A stretch of 64,000 bases of DNA from Labyrinthula sp. Ha (taxonomy: Eukaryota; Sar; Bigyra; Labyrinthulida; Labyrinthulaceae), in contig JAALGZ010000010.1 of NCBI GenBank assembly GCA_015227615.1, positions 620,001-684,000 on the forward strand. The letters are read 5' to 3'. Below are positions 34,170 through 46,200 of this stretch, piece after piece. Both the position numbers and the translations under genes were made by a program. A model generated the notes under the pieces. That model saw only the letters and a list, made by a program, of their open reading frames with translations. It was not told the origin of the DNA and ran no database searches. Position 1 is the stretch's first letter, and the number at the start of each line of letters is the position of its first letter.

Positions 34170-34837
34170 ACTCTTCGCAATAAGATTTATGTATAAAACT
34201 ATCAAGGGCAACATGCCTCCATAGTTTTGTTTGCCAACTATTGAACCATATCTGGATGCTAATTATGGTGAACGAAACGTTATTAAGTATAATATGCTCC
34301 AATATAAGATTTATATCCTGTATATCTAACTCATAATTTCTGTTTATTCCTATTGATTTTGTTTTCAGTTCTTAAGACATGACACGCTATTGTTGTTATC
34401 TGGAGATAAAAACTTCAATTCTATTTTAGATCTGGTGTTACTCATAATAAAGTTTCACTGGATTAAGAGTCATGAGATTATTTTTCTATACTTTTTCTTT
34501 CTATAGCAATCGAATATTGACGCAATAAAGCACAAATTGCGGAATATTATTGTGGTTCAGGATAAACACGTACTCGTTATTTATAGTCAAGAACGTACAT
34601 ATTGCCCAAGGTACAAGAGAAACTACTTAATGCAGATTTATGGAAGACTTCCAACTTCTGGATAGGTACAAACAAATAAAGGTGTACTGAAAATTCAAAA
34701 TTTGGTCTACATGCGTTTATTTATAATAAAGACAAGTGATTAACAAAGATACCTCTGTGCAAATTGTATCATTGTTGCTTGTATATCAATAAAGATGTCT
34801 TGGAAGAGGACCAAAGTAAAAGGACGTTTGTAAAAGA
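34170..34837. other. Intergenic, nothing recognised
   Basis: AT-rich 3' flank of the minus-strand ankyrin gene. No RNA gene or repeat recognised. Confidence 0.45.
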
Positions 34838-37054
34838 CTATGTATTCTTTGGTCCAACTTTTCCCCAACCGAAGTCAACCAACACATTTCTCATTTCTTC
34901 GTCTACTTCGTCAAATATCTCGGACTCACCTTCTGGATTAGCTTCAGCTCCATATCTCAAGAGTAACTTAACAATCTCCAGGTTTCCACCTTTTACAGCT
35001 TTAAATAGAGCTGATTCACCGTCTTTGTGAACTGCGTCAACATCATCACTCTTACGTAGAATACAATCGAGAACTCCTTGAAGATCATCCTTCTCGATGC
35101 AGTCGAAAATACTCTTCTTTTTTGTAAAGAAACCTCCTCCTTTTTTATTCTTGTGTATTTTCTTAGGACGTTCTGTTTGTATATCTAATCTCTGGATCCC
35201 TTTTTGTTTTCTAAATGGACCATATTTAATTGTATATGTCGCAGGCTCAGTAAACTCAACAACTTTTCCTTTCTTAAACTTTTTTCCATCTGCAAAATCT
35301 ACAGCCCATACAGTTTTTCCTATTGGGATTGGTTCTCCTAAGGTAATTTGTCTTTCTGCATCATATTGTATACCAAACATTGGTTCGGGTCCTTCATCCT
35401 CTTCTTCAACTTGATCCCCACCTTCTTCCCCAGCAGCTTCCGCTTCCTCTTCAGCAGCTTTTTCAGCCGCATCTTGTTCTTCAGCTTCCTTTTTTAATTC
35501 AGAAAGTCTTTCTCTTCGTCTTTGTGTACTAGATTTTTTCAAGGCTGGCAGTTTTTTCTGCACGTTCTTATGATTTTTTCCTATAAAAAGTGCTTCAGAA
35601 CCATCCGATTCACCATCAGATTTCATCTCTTCTTCTTCATCTGATTCCTTCATCGAGAGATCATCCATATCTAAGACAGATGCAATAGAGTCCTTTACTT
35701 CTTCCTCTTGAACCTCATCTTCTGTTTCAGATTCAATCACCACTTTTTTTTTCTTTTTCTTTGCTTTTTTCTTTTTATTTCTCTTTTTCTCTTTCTTGGA
35801 TTTCTTTGATTTCTTGTCTTTTTTCAATTTCTCTTTTTCTCTTCCAAACGAAATAACAACTTCTTCACTTTCTTCATCAGCTATATCAGCTGAGTCTTTA
35901 TCTTCCAGCTCAGGTTTGATTTCAACTTTTTCTTTCTTTGCTTCCTCGTTGATTCCAACTTCCTTTTTTTCATTCTCTTCCGTAAAGTTCAGAATCTCCT
36001 CTTCTTTAGCGTCGATTTCAGTTTTCTTATTTGATGGTTCAATTTCAAGTTTCTTGTTCACAGCTTTTTCATCCTTGACTTTAAATTTAATCAACTCACT
36101 CAAAATCTTATCCTCTTCCTTTTCTTTCCTCTTTTCCTTTTTCATACTTTTCTCTTGCTGTCTAAGAACTTCATAATCATCCATTAAGGCGTCTAAACTA
36201 TCATCCGTTTCATATCCTTCATGAATGCCTTCTTCCTCCTCAACTTCCTCACCAATCCGGTATGCATCCTTCCACACCCTATCCTTTTCCTCCAAATATC
36301 CAAATAAATAGTCTGTCGAGCGAACATTCAAACGTCCAAACAAACTATTAAATCTATGATAGCTATTTTCTATTATTCGAGCAGGTTCTACATCAGACAA
36401 CTTGCTGTGCTTTTTTGAAATGTGGTGCTTCGAAAAAACATTCTGTTTTTTAGCCGTTAAGCTTCTCCTCGGGTTAGGATCACGTTGAAACTTTAAAGTA
36501 TCCGTTAGAGTTCCAAAATTTGTTGAATATTGAGCCGTTGAGAATATATTTTGTTGACCTTGGTTAACGGTCGAATTTAGTTGTGTGGATGATTCAAAAG
36601 TGACAGATTTGGGAATATTTTTATTAAAATTTGTATTTTCTTCAGTTTGTTTAATGAGCTCAATGTGTTTTTCTGCTTCAGATTCCGTGTCACCTGGAGG
36701 CAGGGTAACATCTTCGGCCGAGGTTTGAGGTTTTTCTGATTTTCGTTTCTTGTTCTTTTTCTTTCTTTTCTTAGGACTAGAGTCCTCAGAAGATAGTTGA
36801 GGTTGAGTTTCTGCAGCTGATTCTGGTTCTGCAGAAACTAGTGAACTAAGAAATTGGAAGATTTTATTTGGTGTTGAAGTAGGTCTTTCTTCTGTTTCTC
36901 TCTTGTTTGTATCTCGTCCCATAGATTCTCGTTTAGATTTTTTTTCATTAAAAGGCTTTGATCTATCCATTTCTACTTTATTTGCAGAGTTTGATAAATC
37001 TTGGCTCTCTATAGTGGAAGAATCAGGACTCCCTTCTGATTGCTTCTCTGCCAT
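34838..37054 (-). CDS. Large Lys/Glu-rich protein with C-terminal ankyrin repeats, probably nuclear
   Basis: 738 residues from ATG at 37054 (MAEKQSEGSP) to TAG; the open frame extends a little upstream without ATG. The first two thirds are disordered: Ser/Glu-rich with basic clusters (PKKRKKKNKKRKSEK), a short folded-looking motif (DYLFGYLEEKDRVWKDAYRIGEEV), then long Lys/Glu tracts with strings of KK and EE. Around residues 558-645 a compact segment (IPIGKTVWAVDFADGKKFKKGKVVEF...YTIKYGPF) resembles a Tudor/SH3-like barrel of the kind that reads modified chromatin proteins. Residues 645-738 hold about three ankyrin repeats (DDLQGVLDCILRK, GESALFKAVKGGNLEIVKLLLRYGAEAN). Nuclear localisation and a chromatin or ribosome-biogenesis role are inference from composition. 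Family not identified. Confidence 0.8.
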   Translation of the reverse strand: MAEKQSEGSPDSSTIESQDLSNSANKVEMDRSKPFNEKKSKRESMGRDTNKRETEERPTSTPNKIFQFLSSLVSAEPESAAETQPQLSSEDSSPKKRKKKNKKRKSEKPQTSAEDVTLPPGDTESEAEKHIELIKQTEENTNFNKNIPKSVTFESSTQLNSTVNQGQQNIFSTAQYSTNFGTLTDTLKFQRDPNPRRSLTAKKQNVFSKHHISKKHSKLSDVEPARIIENSYHRFNSLFGRLNVRSTDYLFGYLEEKDRVWKDAYRIGEEVEEEEGIHEGYETDDSLDALMDDYEVLRQQEKSMKKEKRKEKEEDKILSELIKFKVKDEKAVNKKLEIEPSNKKTEIDAKEEEILNFTEENEKKEVGINEEAKKEKVEIKPELEDKDSADIADEESEEVVISFGREKEKLKKDKKSKKSKKEKKRNKKKKAKKKKKKVVIESETEDEVQEEEVKDSIASVLDMDDLSMKESDEEEEMKSDGESDGSEALFIGKNHKNVQKKLPALKKSSTQRRRERLSELKKEAEEQDAAEKAAEEEAEAAGEEGGDQVEEEDEGPEPMFGIQYDAERQITLGEPIPIGKTVWAVDFADGKKFKKGKVVEFTEPATYTIKYGPFRKQKGIQRLDIQTERPKKIHKNKKGGGFFTKKKSIFDCIEKDDLQGVLDCILRKSDDVDAVHKDGESALFKAVKGGNLEIVKLLLRYGAEANPEGESEIFDEVDEEMRNVLVDFGWGKVGPKNT

Positions 37055-37579
37055 CTTCAATTGCACTTTTTCTCGAGGGTGTCCAAATAGGACAGATTAA
37101 TATTTGCAATTAGTCGACGTGGCAAAATTAAAGAAATCCAATACGAATGAAAAACGAACACTGGGCTTTGAATACTTATTCCTGTTTTTATGTTTCTCAA
37201 GAGGTTTCGTTTTTTATATTGATATTTTATTAAGAAAATAAGAGTTTTTCGTTGTTTTGTTGCAGTTTATTTTATTCTTAGGTGCAAATTAGCATCATTT
37301 TGTGCTTTGTATGGGATGCTACAGTGTAACGAGGCCTAATTGTACTATCGGAAGTAGTTTATCTAAAAGTAGGGATTCAGAATAACAAGACTTCGATACT
37401 GTAGTGAAAAACCAGTAATTCGACTGTATGTTTTCGTTATCTCTGAGTTTCATTTCAATCGATTAAAGATATCGAAGCTGTGAACGAATGATGTATATTA
37501 TTGGTAAAAACAGAGTTTGTTCTAGGTTTGTAGTTCTAATTTTATGACATATCATATAGAAATTCCCCAACTCGTCAAG
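37055..37579. other. Upstream region of the ankyrin gene
   Basis: Promoter-side flank; no motif recognised. It ends at the tRNA-related element. Confidence 0.4.
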
Positions 37580-37790
37580 GCCTTATGGGTAAGGTACTTA
37601 GCTTTGAATGATTGGCTCCGTGTAGTATGAGTGATTCAAGTTTTCTGTGCCATGGCAAGAAAACGTGCCTGAGGGTTGGTTTAGTGGGTTCAAGTCCCAC
37701 ACGACGCAAGAAATGACTTTGGGTCAGTTATGCCCTCCTTGTAAGAGAGAAGGGTTCCCAACCTCCGAGTAGCCCCCCCCAAAAAAAATC
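37580..37790 (+). repeat. tRNA-related SINE-like element
   Basis: TATGGGTAAGGTACTTAGC (from 37585) resembles a tRNA D-arm/A-box. GTGGGTTCAAGTCCCAC (37684-37700) is a perfect T-arm, with a 5-bp stem and 7-base loop, and a good B-box. The spacing between the boxes is too long for a plain tRNA, and the 5' and 3' acceptor strands do not pair convincingly. A unique tail (TGGGTCAGTTATGCCCTCC) follows and ends in a run of C then A (37773-37788). That architecture, tRNA head plus unrelated body plus A-rich end, is that of a SINE. Confidence 0.45.
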
Positions 37791-40700
37791 ATATGGAAAT
37801 TACAAACATTTTGCTTAGAATTTATCTTATTTTCGAGCTGTTTCAGCCTGCCAAAACTTAGGACAGCATATCACACCTTGAACCTACAGTATGAATATAA
37901 TTTGTAATGGAAATACAAGATTGAGTAGAAAGACAAATTGGATACGATTTTCACTGGAAGTTACGGAAATTAATAGAAAATAGCCAATTGATTTAAAAGT
38001 CTGAAGAGAGCAAGTTAGAGTTCTATTGCTATTGGGGAGACTTTGGAAACTCAAAAGGAAAATAATAGCTGAACACAAGCCGGACAAGAAATGATGATGC
38101 CGGTATTAATGAAGGCTTGAGTATATAAGATTTCAATAGTAAGCTTCCGTTATTCACAATATCACCCATGAATATCTTTCAATCAGAACACAACAACACT
38201 TTATATTACTAATTCGAGGTGCCGACGTGGCCATTAGTATCTTGGAAGCTAATTCTGAGAACATGTAGACCGAGCATTTATATACTGAATTAAATGAATA
38301 TTTCAGTAATGTTTAGAAGCAATATAAAATTTTACATTATTTTCTCAGGTCTCTAGATGTGTGCTTCTGTTTTAACTTGGTACGAACTAAATTAGCATCA
38401 AGCTGCGAGTCTTAAGTATGAAGAAAACTAATTGCTTCTATAGAAGATGGTATACTACGAGACAGTGTAGGTTTCGATTGTCAATTGTTTCATTAAATGA
38501 GCATAGAAAGTAGACAAAGTTTATGGTATTGTATTTATTTCAACTGACATAAGTTCGGATACACTATCCTCTACATAAAGTAATCGCAGTTGGTCTGTGA
38601 TCAAGATCTGGTTCAACATAGTACATTTTACATTAAAGCACACAAGATAACAAAGTTTTAGCTATATTATATATATATATGAAAATATTATATATACAAA
38701 CAAAAATATAGACCATTTAAGTCTTAAAATAGGTAGTTAAGCTCTGCTCATTAGCGTAAATAGTTTTAGACAGACCTTTGGATTATCCTAGAATTGTGTA
38801 GACTGCATTCTAAGATTACTATACCTGGCATTGAAATTATAGTTAAGTATATTTATCTTGATATAAACAAAAATAAGCAGAATAGGGAATACGGAGCTCA
38901 AGATGCCCTAGAGTTAATTTTCTTAAGTGCGGTTTGTCCACCTGATATATTTTTCCTTGGGAAAGCAGTAGACTGGCTACAATTAGAACTAGTTCTAACA
39001 GTTATGCAAAGGGTACAAGGGTATTATGCTTAACAGTTCTCTTGAAAAATCATAAAATATGTCAAAAAATTATCCCAGTCATTATCTATAGTAAATGCTA
39101 TTTCCCTTGGATTTGTCTTGGTTTGCCGCTATTTAAAATGCTATGGAATATATCTAGAACTAAACATTAGTCTTAATATTAATCAAAATTTGCTACTCCA
39201 TATCTTGGCCAAGAATAGTAGTCAGATTTTATTTTACAGAGGTATCTTAGTTTATTATAAACCAAACAAAATAATAGATTTATGGAAACATCAGTGCTTT
39301 CGAGGTATTCTCTTTTTTCGTAATATCTCTTTATTCTCTCTATTATATTTTTTGTATTGTTTTATAACTCAACATCACTAATTAGCTTTTTTAGACAGTG
39401 GTGTAAGAATCTTCCAACTTTTCCGCAGTATGTTTCACATTAAGATTGGAATTTTTATTGTTCTAGCTAGTAAACATGTATGTATATATATATATGTGGG
39501 CTGCAAAGATAGGGTAATTTTCAGCTATATGAAATATATGTTAAAGGTATAATTTCGCATTACATTTAAATTATAGACATTTAACTTGCAAAATTTGCCC
39601 CTATACTGATTTTAGCATTTTCTGTCAGTGCAAAATTCATCTTTTATTATATACTGACTGGAATTAATAATCAGAGTTCCGGTGTATGTCTCGGATATAT
39701 TGAAATTTTAAGAAATAAATATCCAAAATATAATCTTTATTCAAATGTACAATTAGAATAAACTAGGTATCTACTGCACCAATGAAGTAATACCAAATTT
39801 TGTTTCCATATCAAGGTTTCTGTGTCTATTCCACAGTATATTATCTGGTATTTCAATTATTAATCCGACTTTATAGAATAGCAATAATTTAGGACTACAA
39901 GAAAGGTAATATTACTTTGTTATTTTCATAAGAAGGTAAGTGCAAAAGTAAGAGTATCGTATAATAAGAGATGCTATAGGTAAAGAGAAGTATACAGTAA
40001 AATGATAATCCAATTAAAAATGTTTTCGTAGACACTTTTAAAACCTTTTCTTTAACCTGGAAAAGTTTAATAATAATTGTAAGAAATATTCAAACAATAA
40101 GATAAGATAAATGATCCTAAGTATTCAAACAATGAGCTAGTATTAGGACAAACTATATGAAACTTATAGCTTTGATAATAATTTTTGCAAAAAGAGAGAG
40201 TTGATCTTATTCTGTATACTATTATCTATGATTTTGCACCTAGTAGTCAGGGCGTGATAATCAAATTTGAAGCCAGCTGAGAAGATGTAAATATAAGCAA
40301 CTTAATATTATTGATAAAACTATTCATCGTTGGTGGGAATATTGCTATCTCGATTACCAAAAAAAAATCTTTGTAAATAGATTCAAGTCTAGAGAAATAT
40401 CACATCTTTCAAAGCATAATAACCATCTGGTGATTTATGTATATTTTATTCTCAAAGTTAAACTTATCGAAGTACAAAAATGCTCAAATACTTTCAGCAT
40501 ATATTTAATTCTTTGTCTGAATCCATAAAAGCGAGAGATTATATATATATATATATAGTTTGGTACTAGACATTGCAAACTTAGATAATACATAGAAGTT
40601 AAGATTGTCAAAGTGAATATAATGTCAGTAAAATTGCTTCACTAAGTCAAGGGTAATGAAATGGCGTCAATAGACATAATGGGTTTATAATATTGTGATA

Positions 40701-41999
40701 ATGAAGTACCATGCAGTTCAATAATATAGTCGATATAACCAGGACAAATCAATTTTATAATCAACTTTTAAATTCTAGAAAGGAGATATTGGATCAATAA
40801 TTTAGCTTCAAATCAATATCAAGGGTAATAAATATCTCTAACTCTGCTTTGAACTTATTCATAATGTAATTGATGAAAAGTTGTAACAGTAACCACGGTA
40901 GTTAGATCAAAATGAATTAATGGGTTGAAGCCTTAGCTTTCAGACCATATATAAGGACAAACACCAGTTTATCCAGTTTCAAGGAACAGTTCTTCAAGAA
41001 TTTATTATAAGGTAAAATACAACAAATTAAGTTTAAGGTAGATAAAGTCAAACACACGTTTAGAATAATAAATAGTATATATATATGTTCAATTACTGGA
41101 GGAATCTAAAATCCTAACATCTCTTGATCAATTATGTAGCAAGGATACCTCAATCTAAAGCTTCAATATTCATGATATTTTATTAAATTATTTCATGGCA
41201 ACGGTCAATAGTATATCTGAATATCAAATTTAGAGTGTGACTTAATAATATTTTCACGAAGTTAACATATCATAACAATCAAAATTGTCTAATTGTTTCA
41301 GCTACTCTTGAGAATCTAAGTTATGTATTTAAGGGATTATAAAAATAGATTTTATCATTGATATTGGATGTGTTATGGTTCTTTCTATAACAAAGAAGTG
41401 ATTCTGATAGAAGAAAAATCAATACTCAAAGAGAATATCACAGTTTCAGCTATTTGCTGAAATTAGTAAATTTTTAGTTTCTAATTTGCAAAACCAAATC
41501 TAAATTTATAAGTTTATTGGATTATTTTATAAAGCCAATATTATCACCAACTTTTTGTGGAGAACTATGTTTACCCACTATGAGCTATTGTAAAAGAATC
41601 TTTCATAACGGTATACCTACAAAGCTTATATATACAGTGAAACGAGTATGCGACATATTACCGTAAAATTTTCCTTTCTTATGTTCAATACATGCAAAAA
41701 ATGTACTGACTTTAGAATTAAATAATATATAGATTGACAAACAATAAAGCAAATTTTGGGAACGTGAAGATGTTACAACGAACTATTCAGAGAAAGTCCA
41801 CGAGTATAAACGCTACTATAGCGCCCCAGAGTCTTAGAGCCTTGGCAAAACCTAAATAATCTAAGTTTTTCTAATTAACGCATATTATCTTACTCAAAAA
41901 CAAGTGGAAAATCTAGAGGAACCACTTTTCTCAATATCTTCTCCAACCATTTTCTGATCCAATAAGCCGGAACAAAAGGACTGGAAAGAAACAAAGAAA
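37791..41999. other. Gene-poor AT-rich stretch with short (TA)n runs
   Basis: No convincing gene. (TA)n runs occur near 38666, 39484 and 40541. Two longer open frames (38794-39033, 39118-39381) have no domain, signal or codon character that sets them apart from chance. Confidence 0.45.
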
Positions 42000-43250
42000 G
42001 ATGCGAAAATGTTAGCCAGGAAAAGAGAGTAAAATAAATCCTCATGTGACTCACCGAAGGATCTACTGACGTAGCTGCTTTGGTTACATACCGACCTTTT
42101 TGAAACCTAAGTTCTGTCTACGGAGTTAATGATAGAATCCATGTGACCAAAATTTCATTTTGAAAGCGAAAAAAACCTAGCTTTGGTGAGCATCTACAAC
42201 CCATACTTAGGACATAGTGCTGTGAAGTATAAAATATCTCTACAGCAACTGGAAGCTGAGGTACTAAAACCGTTGAACAAGGGACGAAAGTTAGTGTTAA
42301 TGGGTACTTTAATGCCCAAGTAAATAGAAATCCAAAGACTACCGAATGCAACCCCAGCCTGTTTAATATCAGCAACGATAATTGAAAGCTGATAGGGGGA
42401 ACGCTGGGTCAATTCAGGTCATATATATATCTAATTATTGCTTCGCAACAGAAAGAAGTTGGTCAAGAAAGCATATAAGATACCCCCGAAAGAAGGTACC
42501 AACAAAGGGCCGGGATTAATCTTATCATAAGGAATAACTTTGGATTGAAAGGAACTTCAACCTAAAAAGGAATATGAGCCGAAGATTATACCATAAAGGG
42601 TGTTATCATCGAACCGGAATAGAAAATATGCTCATTGAAAGCTACAGAGTTCCCATGTGAAAACGACCTTCAAGTGAACCATAATAATTCAAAAGCAGCG
42701 AAAATAGAAGAAAGTAAACATCAGAGTGTCGATACCAAAAGAAATCATCGACCAAGTTATGAGAGGATTCTACTATAAGTATCACAATTGAAGTTTCATG
42801 AAGAAATTCGAATACGACTGCTGCAAGGGATCCAGATTTTTTTTACGACAGTAAAATCGGTCGGGAAAATCTACAAGAGCCGTCATATATATATATATAT
42901 ATACTGGAAACAAACTCGTAGAACGCTCAGGGTAGCTGTTACAAGAATTCACCTGGAATAAGAGAAAACCAAAGAACTATATTCTTTCAAATACCTAGGA
43001 TTTTCATATGCTTACCAGGAAGATATCAGAAGCAGCTGTGCTGAATAAATTACAACAGGTAAAAGATAGACTGGTACATTACCGTAATTCATCTAGATAG
43101 GTTAATAAAACGATATATGAAACTCAACATAGTGAGGTCGCTGGCTCTGGTACAATCTCCATATAGTGTAGATAACTTTTACTTAACTAGAAAGATAAAA
43201 ATGCGGCTGAAGCAGTTTTTGAAATAAGTAAATAAGTATATGAAAACATT
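42000..43250 (+). mobile_element. Non-LTR retrotransposon (LINE) relic, endonuclease and RT-end fragments
   Basis: Near 42170-42320 one plus frame reads LALVSIYNPYLGHSAVKYK...LQQLEAEVLKPLN...LVLMG, followed after a one-base deletion by TFNAQVNR. This is the block order of an APE-type endonuclease (lvxIYnP...L...vilmGDFNA), with the Asp of GDFNA lost by the deletion. About 0.65 kb on, near 42980, LYSFKYLGF matches the end of the LINE reverse-transcriptase domain (K-Y-L-G), followed by a basic helical stretch near 43115 containing LNIVRSLALV. Many stops and indels separate the blocks, so it is inactive. No poly(A) tail or target duplication was found. Confidence 0.55.
42883..42902. repeat. (AT)n microsatellite
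   Basis: About nine AT/TA units within the LINE relic. Similar short (TA)n runs occur near 45020 and 45120. Confidence 0.7.
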
Positions 43251-46200
43251 AGCCACAATATGTACTCAGTGAGTGAAAATAATCTGCAGATAAATAAGAT
43301 TGCGAAGGAAATTGTCTCCAAATACAACCCATAACTGCTCAGCAGCGGATATTAAATTCTCTGCAGTGACAAGAAACATCTCCAGTATCCAACGTAGTTC
43401 CAAGAAAGTTGTAATAAGGAAAGCGCCGGAAACACTGGAATTTGGAGATAGTCTGTATGAGTCAATATCTCCAACCCTGCTACCTCCTGGCTATGAAGTT
43501 CAAGTATCCCATCCAACCATCAACCCTCCCAGAACACACAAGTATTATCAGTCCAAGATCCCCACCTTCTAAGAAACACTCGAGCATTGACAAGAACCCT
43601 GAGAACCAGCACGATGGGTTCAATTATACAAGTTGCTTATTAATGTCTGGAAAACTTTGATTATGGAACCAGAAATGGGAAAAATTCAATCCCTGCAAAC
43701 TTGAACTTAAACCTTTGAATCTCAACAACCTGACTTGTCACTTTGATGTCTAGAACACGTCCAAAAAAGGAGATTAGATAATAGTAAACCATGTAAGAAG
43801 AAACCCCTCCAAGCAACCTTCATAAAGCACAAACAGCAGCGAAAAAAAGAATACAAGTAAGATGAGAACCAGGAACAGAAATATCAACATCTCAGCCATA
43901 CGAAAGCGACCAATTTTCTTCTGTGGTAATAGGATCATCAATATGCATATAAGAATCGTCAGAAACATAATTAAAGTTAATTTGAATAGCAGAATCGTGG
44001 AAATGAACTAGGAACCCAAATTAATAGCACCTGAGAATCATAATAAACCATACGGAACTCACAGCTGAGACTTTCGAGCTGAAGGAGCCACCTTTTGCGA
44101 GCCTTCGCTATTTTTCAGACCATTGTAAATATTAATTAATTAGATTAAAATCATTAAATACTCAGAATTTTGAAAACATGTGCTAGGGGATATTTGGTGA
44201 GAAGAACCTGTCGTATCGTGATTTCGATACTGGGAACCGGGAACCAGAATCCCAGAAAAGAGTCAAGGATTAAGACAACACGAGGTAGGGAGAAGGTGGA
44301 AAGAGTAAAGGTAACAAATCTAGTATGATTAGAGAGTATATCGGTATTGAGTGATACCTGTGACTCATAAGAGTTAGGAAACCAGTCTCAACTGGCAATA
44401 GAATGGAATCCATTAATAAAAAAATAAGTCAACATAACCGCAGCGGGCACTAGCAACATATGGATATACATCTCCGCTTAGAATATTTCTCTCTTATCAA
44501 GAACAACTAAGGATAAATAATTAGCACCTGAATAATACATAATGTGAACTTCTGCTTCCTCAGTCATAATTTGATGATCCTTCTCCTCAAAATCACATGA
44601 AAGACTAAATTTTGACAAATAAATATAGTGATAATGTAAGTTCTTTCATTTTCACTTAGTCGTATACGCCTCTAGTACGAATACTGTAATACATTGGATT
44701 TGCTTTATTTGGTTTAGATGTTTTTCATTAAAACTAATTGATAACTGAGGTTAGATTTAAAATCCATAGAGTTGTCTAATTCTTTTGAAATTTTTACGTC
44801 GCTAACCAAGTAAATTTCAACATGCTAAAAATTAAGAACCACTCTGTCGTTGTTCCTATTAAACCTCAGTTAACATATGAATGCCAAGCAGTTTACAGCA
44901 TAAGTTAATCCCCATGATAAGCAGTTTAGTAGCATCGCCAATATAATCGAATCAAACCCAAGTTCCCATATTTAGGAATGATAAAATAATAAAATGTAGG
45001 ATCAAACTAAGGGGGAAGATATATATATATATTAGCATCCATATGTGACTAAGAGGCTATATAGCGGCCATGAGAAGCAGAAGTAATACAAGATGCATAC
45101 TTTTTCAACATAATAACATATATATATATTAAAGAATTAAAGGTTATAAACTAGAATGGTTACATAAGATATTAAAAAATATAATATCTTAATTTAAACA
45201 TGATTATCTCTTCAAATGGAACCAAAATATCTAGATTGTGCTTATGTCTACTGTTATAAATAAGAGCATGAAATAAAAACTTATTGTTTGTGTTCCATTT
45301 CCATATAGAGCAGTCATGAAAATCATAGACAACACTGACCAACAATGGGGTATTAAACAATCTGAGAAAAGATAATGTGCAGCAGACTGGGAAGTAATTA
45401 TTGGAAGAACATGCCTGTCATCTAATTGGTATTAGGCAATAGATAAAATTTTCTAAAAAATTTGATCAAATAACTTTATTGATAAAATATTTTGCTCAAG
45501 ATAACTAAAGGAGAACGAAAAAACAGATTAAGAAGGTATTATATATAGATATCCTGAAATGTGGTGCTATTACTTCTAAAATTTAGTTATATGAGTAGTA
45601 GAGAGGGCATGCTTCAACTTGGGAAATCTTGTAAAAAAAGTTTTGTATTTAAATTAAGTAGCAAAGTAATGGATAATTGGCTAAGAAATTAATATACAGT
45701 AGAAATTCTGGACGCAACTTGAAAAATAAATATGAGAACATAGTATTACAACAAATAAGAATTACAGTTTCTTAAGAAAGATAATTTAAACTTAAGGGAT
45801 TCTATTACTAAATACAGAAACAGCAAATTTTATTACAATCTATCCAAGAATAGTTATTTAGGTTGATAAACTCCATATTTTTATAAATTTGACCAGATAA
45901 TCTAAGAGTCAACTAAGTAAGATGACAAGAGCAATATAATAAGTATTAGGTGAGATAAAAACATTCTTATATTAGCAGGGGCATAAATTTGGGAAAAATC
46001 AATAACTACTAAAGAAAAGGACTAAGAATTAAAAAAAGCATATGACAAAGCAACTACATACTTCAACCAACTATAATTAATTATTTAGACTTTGGTCAAA
46101 AATTTTCAGGAAATTTTTGAACTTTCAAAACTTTTAGTTTGAAGTAAAAAGTATTCTACCAACTGAAAAGAGCAGAACACCATCTCAAATGCAAAGGAGA

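Noticed and set aside
35796-36176. Plus-strand open frame opposite the ankyrin gene
   Set aside because: Low-complexity mirror of the Lys/Glu-rich minus-strand protein.
37684-37710. A functional tRNA gene
   Set aside because: The T-arm is perfect, but no matching acceptor, D- and anticodon arms occur at tRNA distances.
38660-45130. Centromere or telomere repeat from the (TA)n runs
   Set aside because: Runs are short, scattered and not arranged in higher-order arrays.
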